Below, in pieces: positions 44,359 through 56,341 of a DNA stretch of 64,000 bases (positions are counted from its first letter, which is position 1; the number at the start of each line of letters is the position of its first letter). This stretch comes from Apoderus coryli (Eukaryota; Arthropoda; Insecta; Coleoptera; Attelabidae), in assembly GCA_911728435.2 (NCBI GenBank), contig OU452201.1:29016001-29080000 (forward strand), given 5' to 3'. The notes under the pieces are model-generated. The model did not search any database. It worked only from the letters and a program-made list of their open reading frames with translations, and was not told the DNA's origin. The position numbers and the translations under genes are program-made.

Positions 44359-45705
44359 AAAAGCACATAATTCTATACTGACTTTTCCAAGGCGTTCGAT
44401 AAGATTGATCATTCCCTGATTCAACAGAAGATGTGCGACATTGGCTTCAGCAGGAATCTGATATCTTTTTTTCAGTCCTATCTGGGAGCGAGGCAACAAT
44501 TTGTTGAATACAATGGATTCAGTTCAAGTTCATTCACAGCCTCAAGTGCAACTCCGCAGGGCAGTACGTTGGCTCCTCTCCTCTTTGCAATATTCGTAAA
44601 CGATATTGGCTCTGGTTTCAATAGCAATTATTTGTTGTTTGCGGATGATTTAAAATTGTATCGCACTGTTGTTTGTGAGAACGATTGCGCACAGCTTCAA
44701 ACAGATCTGTGTCTGCTCTCAGAATGGTGTGATTTAAATAGACTTCCTCTAAATCTGAAAAAATGTAAGTCGGTGACATTTACAAGACGTGCGAAACTAC
44801 ACCATCGATAATTCAAATTTGGAACGCTGCGCTTTAATCAAAGATCTTGGTGTATACTTGGATGGTGATTTATCTTTTTACTACCACATTGAGCAAGTTT
44901 TTGCTAATGCTTTGCGAATGTTCGGATTTATTTTTAGACAGACCAGAGAATTCAACAACATGGACTGCCTGAAAACTCTCTATTTCGCCTATGTTGTGTC
45001 TATTTTGGAATTCGCTACAATCATTTGGTCGACCATCTACCGTGTTCATATACAGAGATTGGAGAGTATCCAACGTAAGTTTTTAAAATATTTGTCATTT
45101 AAAATTGATGGATATTTTCCTCGTCGTGGGTGTGATCACGGCCTGTTACTGACAAGGTTCAGATTTCGGCCGTTAGCCGAGAGACGCATCTTCGCGTCTC
45201 AGATCTTTCTTTTTAAGTTGATCAACAATATGTTGGATTGTCCTCGGTTGCTTCAGCAGCTATGGTTTCGTGTCACTAGGGTTCACTCTAGAAGCGCTAG
45301 TTTATTTTGGGTACCACATATTCGTTATAATTATGAATCTAAAGCACCGCTATTTCGGGCTTGTAAATACAGCAACCAATTAGTCATTAATGAAAACGTT
45401 GATTTTTTTAATGTATCGCTTGATTCGTTTAAGAAAAGTTTAGAGACATGTTTGTGGGCTACTGATTTGGATTTGTTTTGATGAATTATGTTCATGTGTT
45501 AATTATCTATTGTTATTATTAATTGTTCTTGTAATCCTCCCAATTTTCTTTCGTTTTGGTGCGTGTATTTCCTTTTTTGTAAGTTAGTTCTAAGTTGGGT
45601 ATTGTTGTATGCTAATGCTAGGCAATTGTTTTTGTTTATGTAAGATTTTGTCTTGTTATTAGGTAGCAATAGACAATAAAGAGATTATTATTATTATTAT
45701 TGGTA
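44359..45705 (+). mobile_element. 5'-truncated LINE, frameshifted
   Basis: Starts at RT motif A (LYTDFSKAFDKIDHSLI), then ATPQGSTLAPLLFAIFVNDI (motif B), FADDLKLYRTV (motif C). A frameshift near 44790 leads to the second frame: IDNSNLERCALIKDLGVYLD, ESIQRKFLKYLSFKIDGYFP and the C-terminal VTRVHSRSASLFWVPHIRYN to 45481. The 3' UTR ends GACAATAAAGAGATTATTATTATT near 45705. Part of it is present again, inverted, at 46472-46990. Confidence 0.88.
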
Positions 45706-46431
45706 GTAATAGGAAGAATTTTTCAAAATTATAATATTTGTCAAGTCAGCCATGAGAATTTGAAAACCATATATTTAAACAATAACATAATAAATAAATA
45801 CATTTTTAAATTAAATGAAATAACAAGATATACATAAATACTGATACATTTTATAATAATTGTTCAAATGATTGGACACATTCGAATCATTTTCTTAAAT
45901 CCTTCAACAACTTTAACCTGGTGTAACGCTTCGTTTATTTGCTCCTTCATCTCCTCTATTAAAAAAGTTTTCATTTTCGACGATTTTGTTCCTGCCATGT
46001 ACAAAATTCAACACGATTTACAATCAATATTGAAAAGGTCTTGATGCAGTTGCACTGTGTTTGTTTGGGTGGTATCTTTCGTTAAACTGCCTTAACAGTC
46101 TCTCGAAGACCGCTTTTTTGGGATGATTTTGCGCCGGGAGCCTTTGAACGTAAACTCGCGATGCCAGTAAAGCGTTTTTGGACCATTCTCCCAGAATAAA
46201 AATCAATTCTATTCTTTCTCCTTTGGACTAGGTTCGCATTTTTTATTAATTGAATTAAATCAAATGTCACAGATAAAATACTGTTTTATAAAAAATTCTC
46301 GTAGGTAAGAATTTCCAACAGACTATTTGACAGTAAATATCAAATTAAAAAAAAATGTATTTTGTCTTCTGAAATTCTCATGGCTGACTTGATAAATATT
46401 ATATTTTGAAAATTCTCCCTATTATTACCAA
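45706..46431 (-). mobile_element. TIR transposon remnant with transposase N-terminus
   Basis: Inverted ends of about 60 bp (ggtagtaataggaagaattt at the left, its near-complement at the right; inner part gtcagccatgagaattt). On the minus strand, two overlapping frames give RKNRIDFYSGRMVQ / FILGEWSKNALLASRVYVQR and HPKKAVFERLLRQFNERY, the N-terminal DNA-binding part of a Tc1/mariner-type transposase, frameshifted. The catalytic domain is missing, so this is an internally deleted derivative. Confidence 0.7.
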
Positions 46432-46471
46432 AATGTGTGCATCTTCCATGCAAAATTAAAGATATACATAT

Positions 46472-46990
46472 CTATAGGCAGCGTTCCAAATTTGAATTAT
46501 CGATGGTGTATTTTCGCAAAAACGGATCTTGACGTCTTGTAAATGTCACCGACTTACATTTGTTCAGATTTAGAGGAAGTCTATTTAGATCACACCATTT
46601 TGAGAGCAGACACAGATCTGTTTGAAGCTGTGCGCAATCGTTCTCACAAACAACAGTGCGATACAATTTTAAATCATCCGCAAACAACAAATAATTGCTA
46701 TTGAACCCAGAGCCAATGTCTTTTACGAATATTGCAAAGAGAAGAGGAGCCAACGTACTGCCCTGCGGAGTTCCACTTGAGGCTGTGAATGAACTTGAAC
46801 TGAATCCATTGTATTCAAAAAATTGTTGCCTCGCTCCCAGATAGGACTGAAAAAAAGATATCAGATTACTGCTGAAACCAATGTCGCACATCTTCTGTTG
46901 AATCAGGGAATGATCAAACTTATCGAACGCCTTGGAAAAGTCAGTATAGACTATGTGCTTTTTCCATGCAAAATTAAAAATATACATATC
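46472..46990 (-). mobile_element. Inverted partial copy of the LINE at 44359
   Basis: An open frame of 171 codons: VYTDFSKAFDKFDHSLIQQK, ASSGTPQGSTLAPLLF, FADDLKLYRTVVCENDCAQL, CKSVTFTRR, then KYTIDNSNLERC. Nearly identical to 44359-44830 but joined without that copy's frameshift. The flanking non-LINE sequence (up to 47075) is also an inverted copy of 44250-44358. Confidence 0.88.
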
Positions 46991-47079
46991 TATAAGAAAA
47001 CCTTATAGTGATTAATGGATAACTAATTTCATCATCTTCAAATACAGGGTGATCTACATGAAATTAACAGGTTCAATTA

Positions 47080-47690
47080 AAAATTCGTCTAATAGGTATT
47101 ATGAATATGTACATTTTCCACGTCAAGAGTTAGGCTTAGGAAAGTATCATAATATTTGATAGATAATTACTTTGTGCACCTAATTTTGACCTCATATACC
47201 GGGTGCTCCATTTGAAATAAACAAGTTATTTAGAATTAAACTTTATGTTCATATAACTTATATTATTGGACAGCCTGTATTTATTTTTGGGGGTTTTTTA
47301 TATTTGGGATAACAAGTAATGAGTGGCTATATTTTTCAGCCCAGACTGGCTTAAAAAGAACCAACGAATAGGTGTGATTTTTCTCATTCAAATTATGTGT
47401 ATATTTCTATAAAAATTAAAATATTTAAAAAACGATCAGATTTAGGTGAGATATACTTTAATGAAAGTTACGTTTATTTTGAACGGGGAATCTAATATAT
47501 TCAGATACAGGGCATTCCATTTAAAAAAACACAACTATGGTTCATTTCTTATATTTGGGACACCCTGTATAGATTCACAATATTTTTAAAATGTAGCCAT
47601 AAATCATTTTTATCGATCCCATGAATAAAATTTTTAGGCAAATAAATAGTTTAGCCACACTATTCCGTGTCGTATGGCGTGAATAACCCT
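47080..47690 (-). repeat. MITE family C and related terminal repeats
   Basis: 47280-47580 contains the complement of 61850-62095 (gggcattccattt, gcccagactggctt, ttgggacaccctgtat) and 47590-47690 the complement of 61713-61820. Non-coding. Confidence 0.6.
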
Positions 47691-47874
47691 GTATATCCAA
47701 ATAGATTTTTTTTTAATTTTGTGTTAAGACATCAACAATTTTTATTTAAATTATTCCATATTTCGAATAAGTTTAGGATTTTTTTTATTTCGAAGCAAAT
47801 TTTTTATGATACATTTCATAGGTTATAAGTATTATACTTATCAAAGCTATAAATAACTAGGAAGTAAGAAAATT

Positions 47875-48245
47875 AATTCAAGAAGTCATTTATGTGCATT
47901 TAAAAGGAGGATTTTTCATTTGTAATTGGATCTCTAATTCTCCAGAAATTTTAAGCTATATTGATAGAGCAAAATTGGCACATCCAAATAATGAATTGAA
48001 TGAAACATACAGCAATTTCTATAGAACGAATTTTAGATGTCCATTGGAAACCTGAAGATGATACTTTTATATTCAACACAAAATTCCATAAAATAGATAA
48101 AGATATTTTAAATAATAAGGAACGACCAACAAAAAGAAAAATAATAATGTCTATTTTTGATCCTGTTTTCAGAAATTACAATTACATATTAAAACCAAGA
48201 TTTTTCCCAATATTCAATTCACACGATGCTCACAGATGTATTTAA
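47875..48245 (+). mobile_element. BEL/Pao LTR-retrotransposon fragment
   Basis: Frame 1: EVIYVHLKGGFFICNWISNS, PEILSYIDRAKLAH. After a frameshift: ISIERILDVHWKPEDDTFIF, NTKFHKIDKDILNNKERPTK, RKIIMSIFDPV. The order (GGF-x-xxKWISNSPE, ERxLGxxWxPxxDxF, PTKRxxxSxxxxxFDP) is that of the RT/RNase H connection in Pao/BEL polyproteins. No LTRs or protease/integrase seen. It ends where the next LINE starts. Confidence 0.75.
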
Positions 48246-48309
48246 TTTAATGATAGTTGGCAATTAGCCGAAAGTTCTTTCTGGTCATCGCAACATAAAT
48301 CTGCTGAGA

Positions 48310-49771
48310 ATGATCATGCTGAAAATTATAGACCCGTCTCGCTCCTGCCCAACTTCTCGAAGGTTTTTGAAGCGGCATTACACCGAAAAATATTTACTCA
48401 AATTAAGCATCAGATTGATCCACAGCAGCACGGTTTTTTCCCAGGCCGCTCTACAGTAACCAACCTAACCTGTTTTCTAGAGGATGTATTTCGTACCCTT
48501 GGGGTCCTGGCGGATCGATGCGATTTATACAGATTTTTCGAAGGCTTTCGATAACTGGATCATTCGCTTGTCCTACGGAAAATGTCGAGGTTGGGTTTTC
48601 ATGAGGATCTTGTAACGTTTTTTGCCTCCTACTTGTCTGATCGACAACACTATGTCGAATACAATGGTCATATATCGGAAACTTTCACACCCACCAGCGG
48701 AGCGCCTCAGGGCAGCTGTTTGGCACCATTAATATTTTCAATTTTCATTTATGACATATCCCAGGAACTTACAAGCAACCATTTGATGTTTGCAGACGAT
48801 CTGAAGTTGTATCGTGTTATTCCAGACACTTCGGATTGCGTATTGTTGCAGCGAGCCTTATCTAAGCTTGAAGATTGGTGTAACTATAATAAATTGCCTT
48901 TAAATATTAATAAATGTAAGTTTGTCATATTTTCGAAATCGCAAATTGTTTTTGAATATCGCTATCCGCTGAGTGACACTGCGCTTGAGTCTTGTGATGT
49001 TGTCAGGGATCTTGGAGTTTACGTCGACACTGAATTGTCATTTAATTATCATATTCAAAGTATTACCCGAGATGCACTACGCATGCTTGGCTTTTTGTTT
49101 CGTGTTACCAAAGATTTTAGTGATATTGAATGTGTAACCAATTTGTATTGTGCTCTGGTAAGATCTAAGCTTAAGTACGCATCTACGCCAATTTACCAAT
49201 CTCATGCAGGACACATTGAATACATACAGCGCAAATTCCTTAAATATTTAGCGTTTAAAATTGACGGTAGATTCCCATGTAGAGGATTCGATCATAGAGC
49301 ACTGCTCGATTGCTTTCAAATGGTTTCGCTAGCTGCTCGCAGAGTGTATGCCGGACAACTCTTTCTGTTTAAGATTATAAATAGCTTGGTGGACTGTTCA
49401 AATCTACTCCGATCGTGAAATTTTAACATACCGCGCCCCTCTGCGAGGAGTAGCAGACTATTTCACGTTCCTGTTTTTCGTACTAATTATGAATCCCAAG
49501 CACCACTACTTCGAGCATGCCAAACATGTAACATAGAAGGATTTAGTCAAGAAATTAACTATTTCAATGAGCCTGGAAGATCTTTCTGCGCTCAATTGTC
49601 TCGGTTCCTGCAAAATCTGGCCATCTGATGTGTGTGCGTATTTTGTTTTGTAGGATTATTAATTAGTTTATTATTGTAGTAGCTTATTTATTTAGTTATA
49701 TTGTCTTGTAATTGGGTCTGTAACCTGTGAGACAATAAAGAATATTATTATTATTATATTATTATTATTAT
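48310..49771 (+). mobile_element. 5'-truncated LINE with full RT palm
   Basis: NYRPVSLLPNFSKVFEAALH, GFFPGRSTVTNLTCFLED, a damaged motif A (DLYRFFEGFR, one frame shift), then an open frame 48582-49418 with SGAPQGSCLAPLIFSIF (motif B), FADDLKLYRVI (motif C), RKFLKYLAFKIDGRFPCRG. After a stop the C-terminus continues IPRPSARSSRLFHVPVFRTN to 49628. The 3' UTR ends GTGAGACAATAAAGAATATTATT. Related to 44359-45705. Confidence 0.88.
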
Positions 49772-49774
49772 AAC

Positions 49775-50590
49775 ACACTTTTCCACAATATGGTCGTAGT
49801 TTTCTTATCTCATCTTGACTTGAGGCGCTTTGATTATTCATATCAAAATTGCAGAATTGTATTAATCTGTATTATAATGAACTTCACTAAAGTACAAGTA
49901 GTAAGTACATAATAGTAAATTATAAGTATGTACCTAGTCCCGACAGGTAATTTAAAATTTCAATATAAAAACACTTCAGACATGATTTTTTTTATCAATA
50001 AGTGGATATAATTTATTTTTAAATTTACATTTTTTGTGAAAATAAAAACTAAAACAACTATTGTTTATGGTTATTATGTTGATTTTCCTACAATAATTAA
50101 TTCCATACAATTTTAATGACTCTAATTAAGTTTATTATAACATACTGGATGTTAAAAGTTGTGTTTGATGTTTCTTCTAATGTAATTTCTGCGCCATTCT
50201 CTTTTTATTGTTTTTTTTTGCAAAACATTTTCTGTCCTTATAAGTACGAATGTTTGTTTTCTATAAACATAATATAGTATAGTATCGAGGGCGGTGACCT
50301 ACACTGAAAAAGGCAAATACATACGCATTTTCTTCTACCGTGTGTCTTTTTTATTACTCGCTTCATAATGATTGCATCTTGGTGCAGATTATAATAGTCG
50401 TTAAACGTTCTGCTGCAATGTGAACTTAGTAACAGAAGATCATAGTTTTATAGACTTTTAAGCATTGTACACTATTATTCTACAGTAATTATGGTACCTA
50501 CTTAAATATATCGTTAAAAATCCAATATTGATAATAATGCTTAGTAATTTTGCCAAGAGATTACAGTAGTTATGGGGCAACCCTAGGCGT
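49775..50590. other. AT-rich DNA without recognised features
   Basis: No open frame, repeat or structure that I can support. Confidence 0.45.
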
Positions 50591-50594
50591 CCCC

Positions 50595-50925
50595 CTACCT
50601 CGCTTACCATTTAACCACGAGCCTAACCCAGTAGCCTGTCCATTCTGGCCATTTTTGGTTCCTTTTAAAGTCACGCGCTCTTAATGGTACCGCGAGGCTA
50701 TAAACGATGTAAATGACATAACGATACAATTGACATAAACGATGTAAATTACATAAACGACGTAAATGACATAACGATGTAAATGACATAATGATGTAAT
50801 TGACATAAACGACGTTTATGTCACTTACATCGTTTAAAACTCCCGAGGCCATAAAGCGCACGTGACCTTGAAAGGAACCAAACTACAGGGTTAGGCTTGT
50901 TGCTAAATGGTAATGGCCTAACAAA
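50595..50925. repeat. Inverted-repeat element with an internal 17-18-bp minisatellite
   Basis: The outer arms match in inverse (ggttccttttaaagtcacgc on the left; complement of gcacgtgaccttgaaagg on the right; gcctaacc near both ends). Between 50698 and 50835 lie about seven units of the type ataaacgatgtaaatgac, the last one inverted (acttacatcgttta). Confidence 0.7.
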
Positions 50926-50929
50926 CACC

Positions 50930-51390
50930 AACTATAAAGAACGCCTTAAACAACCACTGTTTTGCGACGCGAACATCTTGATGTGGACTGTGGGCATATT
51001 AAATAGTAATGACTGCTATTGCATTTGTGCAATATACCAGCTTGGCTTGCAAGACTAGGAACAATACCGAATGTACAAGACCAACCAAGCCCTACTGTAT
51101 AAAAATCTAAGTATACTGAAGGATCAAGACCACAGATATTGGACCGAAGGACCAACACTACGTCTGCAAGACCAAGAACAAGACTACCCGGTCATCAATC
51201 GTTGAAAAAGTTTTTTAAGTGGTGGTTTAAGTAACAGACATGTGTCAGGCAAAACAGGTGAGACTTGTCATGAATAGTTTGGATCTCTAAGAAGAGTGAA
51301 CAAAGTATCTCATCTCTATCGAACCCGGAGTACATTCTCGATGCGTTAGTCAATTTTTAATTTCCCAACCCATAGAGAAAGTACTGTGGA
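50930..51390. other. Unassigned DNA
   Basis: 51040-51200 is somewhat richer in G+C with repeated caagacca-type words, but I cannot assign it to a gene or repeat family. Confidence 0.3.
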
Positions 51391-51480
51391 TGTGAATTTG
51401 ACATAAAGACGGATATAACCATTTTGATGACCCCTCAGACGACTAAAACCATTTCCAGGTGGACGTCTGTCTGTCAGAAT
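51390..51480 (+). repeat. Dispersed repeat family B fragment
   Basis: Contains gacataaagacggatataa, ccatttccaggtggacgtctgt and (ctgt)2, as at 20520-20580. Confidence 0.55.
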
Positions 51481-51599
51481 TGTCACGGCAATGGTTGAAG
51501 TTCCCAAATCAATATTCCTCGTTATTCATTGATAAGAAATGATCGCCGTGGTAGAGGAGGGGCAGCGTGCATCTACTTATTAGTTTACCGAAATTGAGA

Positions 51600-51935
51600 A
51601 ACATTCAACCGCCCCTTTGGAGTCCTTGTGGCTTAAAGTTAAATATACAAAAATACAAAGTCTTGTTTTTTGGTAAAAATATACAAACTGTAATACTCGT
51701 AAATCCTATGCAAATTAAGCACAATGATGTATCATTGCAAATTGCTGGCAAGGTCAGAAGTTTGGGCCTGGTGTTGGATTCTGAGTTCTGTTTCAAAATC
51801 ATATGCCTCCTTGATGAACCTTTATTCACATAGACAAATACTCTCTGTTGCGCTCAAAGCTATACTTACTGACACTTTGGTTTTGACTAAATTTAATTTT
51901 TGTGTCGTTGTTTGTATGGCACCTGTTTGCTAAGC
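51600..51935 (+). mobile_element. LINE fragment (post-palm)
   Basis: Reads GLKLNIQKYKVLFFGKN, SLQIAGKVRSLGLVLDSEFC, then SHRQILSVALKAILTDTLVL and TKFNFCVVVCMAPVC in a shifted frame. This is the LN-xx-K-xx...LG-x-xxD-xx region of CR1-group LINEs. Confidence 0.65.
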
Positions 51936-52510
51936 CTAGTTGTATGAAGATCCACTTTTTTATCGGAAAATTGTGTTCAGCAACGAAGCTCATTTCTGGT
52001 TGAATGGATACGTCAACAAGCAAAATTGCCGTATTGGGTGTGAAGAGCAGCCAGGAGCATTCCAAGAACTGCCAATGCATCCCGAAAAATTCACTGTTTG
52101 GTGTGGATTATGGGCCGGTGGCATGATTGGACCGTAGACGACGAAGCCAGGAACGTTAATGTGAATGGCGAGCGCTACTATGCGATGATTACAATTTTTT
52201 TTTGCCCAAATTGGAAGAGCTGGACTTGGCTGATATGTGGTTTCAGCAAGCCGGGGCAACATGCCACACAGCACGCGAAACAATGGCCAATGGCAATGGG
52301 TCAATTGGTCACATAGATCGTGCGATTTAACGCCGTTAGACTATTTTTTCTAAGGGTTATGTCTATAGGGACAAGCCCGCAACGGTTGACGCACTGGAAG
52401 CCAATATTGAAGAATTTATTCGTGAGGTACCGGCCGATATGTTGGAGAGAGTAAATTGGACCCAGCGTATGAACCATTTAAGGCGTAGCCGGGGTCAATA
52501 TTCAAATTCA
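51936..52510 (+). mobile_element. Tc1/mariner-superfamily transposase fragment
   Basis: KIVFSNEAHFWLNGYVNKQN (first catalytic Asp changed to Asn), PEKFTVWCGLWAGGMIGP, then in shifted frames DDEARNVNVNGERY, CDLTPLDYFF, ATVDALEANIEEFIREVPAD and WTQRMNHLRRSRGQ. N-terminal DNA-binding part absent; multiple frameshifts. A different lineage from the DD41D copies. Confidence 0.75.
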
Positions 52511-52539
52511 AATCAACTTCGAACATTGAATTATATGCA

Positions 52540-53450
52540 GTGTGTCCCAAAAAACATTCCCCACCCTTTGGGGGTAGAATCTACGCCCAAAAATATTACG
52601 AAAATCACTTATGTCAAAATTTCGAAAAATTTCTCCTTATGAAATTATGACCATTTTGAATATTAAAATGAAGTAATTTTCGAAACTCAAATCAAATGTT
52701 CACATTCAAATTATTTATTAACTAAACACATAATAAAACAAAAACATTTCAATTTACAAAGGCCAAGAAATAGGTCCTTCACGATCGATCCATTGGTTGG
52801 GAAAACGTCATTTAATATCTCTCAAACATTTAGAGAATAACGGGCAGGTGCACCATCATGTTGAAACACAATATTTGGCCGCTGTATTAAAGGAGCTTCT
52901 TCCAGAAGAGTTGGTACTCTGTTATCGCAAAAATTGGCATAGTTTTCGGCGTTTAGTATCCTAGGTAGAAACTGTGGTTCTATTATCATATTCTCCAACA
53001 GACAAATCCACATATTTAAGCTCCAGCGTGCTTGCTTATGTGATTCTCTAATTTCGTGCTGATTTTCGTAATTCCAACAATGCAAGTTGTGCTGATTGAA
53101 CACTCCTTGCTGGTTAAAATGTGCTTCATCACTCCACAGTACTTGTTTAAAAATGTCTTCATTTGCGTCCAGGCAATTTAAAAAAATCTACAAAATCTAA
53201 GCACAACTCGCTCTCCCCAGGATGCAATTCTTGAATCGGCTTTACATGATATGGATCCAGATTTTCTCTTTCAATGAATCTATTTTTATCAAGGATGACT
53301 AGATTTAAATTATTAATTCCAAGTGAAGGAATTGTCTAATTTCAATATTCAAAATGGTCATAATTTCATAAGGAGACATTTTTCGAAATTTTGATTTTCG
53401 TCTTATTTTGGGTCGTAGATTCTACCCCTAAAGGGTGGGGATTTTTTAAA
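52540..53450 (-). mobile_element. DD41D-like transposon, internally deleted, with inverted ends
   Basis: The ends are inverted over more than 50 bp (cattccccaccctttggggg near 52553; complement near 53430) and similarity extends about 110 bp inward. Minus frames: FIERENLDPYHVKPIQELHP, then SDEAHFNQQGVFNQHNLHCW, SLNMWICLLENMIIEPQFLP and IVFQHDGAPARYSLNV. The third acidic residue is lost, though NQWIDREGP-like sequence remains near 52790. Frameshifted. Confidence 0.78.
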
Positions 53451-53454
53451 TCAA

Positions 53455-53916
53455 ATCCAAAAGTTCTTAAAAAATCACCTGATATTAAGAGTTAGGATTT
53501 ACTTTAAAATACGTTAACATGAATTAAATCAAAAATCATAAAAACAAATTAATTATATGACGAAAATTGGAATGTTTATTTATTTTAGTGTTCTACGCCC
53601 AAGATTGTATAGTTTTTCTAATTTTAATTTAAAATGATATAAAAAACCACAACCGATATCCCTTTGTAATGTCAATACCGACCTCAGCCGTCCATAGGCG
53701 CATCCTTTTAACTTTTCATAATACATGTCATACAATACATTAAAAATCCTTTATGTATAACTGTTTTGCCATTCTAAAAATATTTTTAAAAACAAATATT
53801 ACATTATATACCTACTTACACTTGTCACAAAATAATTCCCCCTCAAAACGAAAACAAACATGTTCCGCTCGTGTCACTGGTATACTGCTTTATAAAAAAA
53901 ACTGTCTGTATATATA
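53455..53916. other. AT-rich DNA without recognised features
   Basis: Nothing assignable apart from runs of A/T. Confidence 0.4.
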
Positions 53917-54866
53917 CAAGGTGTTTCTAAAAAAGCTGGCCAAAATTTGTGAGCGAATTGGGGACATCTAATCATGAAAAAAACCTAACTTGCAATTTTT
54001 CGAAAAGTCCTTATTTACAAAGATACAGGGTGTTAAAGATGACTGCCTGAGGACGATTTTTTTGAAATATTTTCGAAACGAGTAAAGAGAATAACCAAAT
54101 GCAGCATATTTATTCACCTAGTTAAATGTCGCAAACTGGCATGAAATTGAATAAAAAAGGATGACGATAGGCGGGTAAGCGGGGGGGGGGGACCCTTGCC
54201 TTAATTATAACCTAACTTTTTTTCCTTGTGATTTTTATTCATTTTGTGTCAAAAATGTGATAAAATAAAGTTTTCTACATAAAAAAGGCATACTTCTTGT
54301 TTTTTTCGAAAATCTTAAAGGTTTTCGAGAAATTCGAGTTTGAAAATTTTAGGACAAAACTGGTCCTTAATATAAAACATTAATAAAATTTTGGAAAACT
54401 TCGTTAGCAAACTGTATTTCAATAATTTTATTAATGCTGTTTACTATGGACCAGTTTTGTCCTAAAATTTTCAAACTCGAATTTCTCGAAAACCTGTAAG
54501 TTTTCCGAGAAAAAAGAAGTATGCCTTTTTTATGTAGAAAACTTTATTTTATCACATTTTTGACACAAAATGTATAAAAATTACAAGGAAAAAAAGTTAG
54601 GTTATAATTAAGGCAAGGGTCTCCCCTGTTTACCCGCCTATGGTCATCCTTTTTTATTCAATTTCATGTCAGTTTAAGACATTTAACTAGGTGAATAAAT
54701 ATGCTACATTTGGTTAATTCATCTTTACTCGTTTCGAAAATATTTCAAAAAAATCGTCCTCAGGCAGTCATCTTTAGCACCCCTAGACTTTTCGAAAAAT
54801 TACAATTTAGACTAGATGTCCCCAATTCGCTCACAAATTTTGGCCAGCTTGTTTAGAAACACCTTG
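53917..54866. repeat. 950-bp foldback MITE flanked by TA
   Basis: CAAGGTGTTTCTAAA at the left, its near-complement at the right, TA on each side (53915-53916, 54867-54868). The arms of about 460 bp match almost base for base, including cctgaggacgatttttttga and a poly-G tract (54181-54191) that is only partly kept on the other side. Centre near 54390. Non-coding. Confidence 0.88.
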
Positions 54867-55009
54867 TATAACTACATTGCAACCTAATACCGGCTGTGTC
54901 TGATACAGTAACTGCATGAACCACTTGAGGTACTATTAAAACTTATTATGTAATTTGATAGATCTTCTTTCATTTTATTAATCTAAGAAAAAGTATTGAA
55001 CTAATGATG

Positions 55010-55330
55010 GGTATAATATTCTGCCACCGTATTTTACTGTCGGACAAAAATTTTCTTGTTTAAATTCCACATTAAGTCTTCGCCATACCATATGATGTCC
55101 ATCCGATTATATTTAGATTAATCTGAGAAAATAACACGTTGCCAAAAATTATTTGTTTCATTCATATTATATTTATTTGCAAACTCTAATCATTAACCCA
55201 ACTTTTTTCCAGTCACTGTAGTTCTTTTATTACTGTCGGTATCCTTTGCCAGGCATGATTTATTATAGATCTTATATACGATGAAGAAATGTATCAAAAA
55301 AACGCTGCATTCGATGCTCATTTCTTATGT
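55010..55330 (-). mobile_element. Tc1 transposase fragment
   Basis: Minus strand: NVLFS-type remnant, then SDGHHMVWRRLNVEFKQENF and CPTVKYGGRILYP. In Tc1 elements the block WR-x-x-x-x-F...PTVKHGGG follows the first catalytic Asp. The frame upstream is broken. Confidence 0.6.
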
Positions 55331-55339
55331 AAAGAGGCA

Positions 55340-55980
55340 TGAGAACGGATAGCCCCGGTAGAATCCTTAAATTTATATATTTTACATTAAGATTAGAAAG
55401 ACTACTCAGGGATTATTTATTTTAGATAGTTTGTTTATATATTTTTATAGGTAATCAAATTTATTTGAAAATGTTGTGTGTATTACTAGACTACAAATTG
55501 GAACAATTGTGTTTTACGGCATCCTAAATAAGAATCCGTCATCCGTTTTTTTTCTAGAAAAATCCCTAATACATATAAAAAAAATTTACGCCAATAGAAG
55601 TGGTCTTAGCTGGCCATTATTACAGCCCAAAAACTAAACTTGCCCACTAGTTTAAACTACATTTTGAATACTAATAATAAAAAAGGTACAAGGGTGGTAA
55701 GTCCTTAACGTGGACACACTGTATAGAGATTACGCACAGACAATTTTTTATATAAACACAAATACGTAATGATATCTAAATTAAATTGTACTTAATATTA
55801 ATTATTAGATAAAATACATTATTACCCTTGGTTATTGTAATAATTCTTTCTGAGTAAAAAAATAAACGAGCACCTGTTTAATTAGAATATTTCTGTCTAA
55901 CTCATATAAGGCATAAGTCCACGGCGTATCACGATAATTTTAATAGAGACAAATTGGGAATATCTCTTCTGTCATTAACA
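55340..55980. other. AT-rich DNA without recognised features
   Basis: No gene or repeat recognised. Confidence 0.4.
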
Positions 55981-55984
55981 CTAT

Positions 55985-56170
55985 TATTTTCCCCCACAGA
56001 GAAAGTGTGTCTGTATGTATGTATTCTTCCACGATAAACGCTTAAACCAATTGAGGTAAATTTTGGTGTATGAGTTTGGGGGAGTCCTAGGATGAACCCA
56101 TGAGGTTTTGGTTGAAATCACTTTAGCCGTATGATAGGGGTGAACATAATCTCCAACTTTAATGGCAGTA
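55985..56170 (+). repeat. Dispersed repeat family B copy
   Basis: cttccacgataaacgc, gtatgagtttgggggagtcc and ggatgaacccatgag match 20600-20680 and 36400-36470. Confidence 0.6.
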
Positions 56171-56341
56171 GGGGTCGAGCTATACATCATTTGAAAGCAT
56201 TTTTATCTGCTTTACAACAACATGTTACTTTTAATATTTGTCCATATAACTCTCGAGAAAATAGCGTTTAAAATGTCACCAGTTAGGTAGTTGGAATCTA
56301 TAACTCTTATTAGAATATAATATAAAGTACTTTGAAAAAGG

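Noticed and set aside
50604..50861. Minus-strand frame with ARDFKRNQKWPEW, considered as the HRD exon of slpr
   Set aside because: The residues around it (no His before Arg-Asp, no LKSSN, no splice sites in the right phase) do not fit, and the DNA is an inverted-repeat element with a minisatellite.
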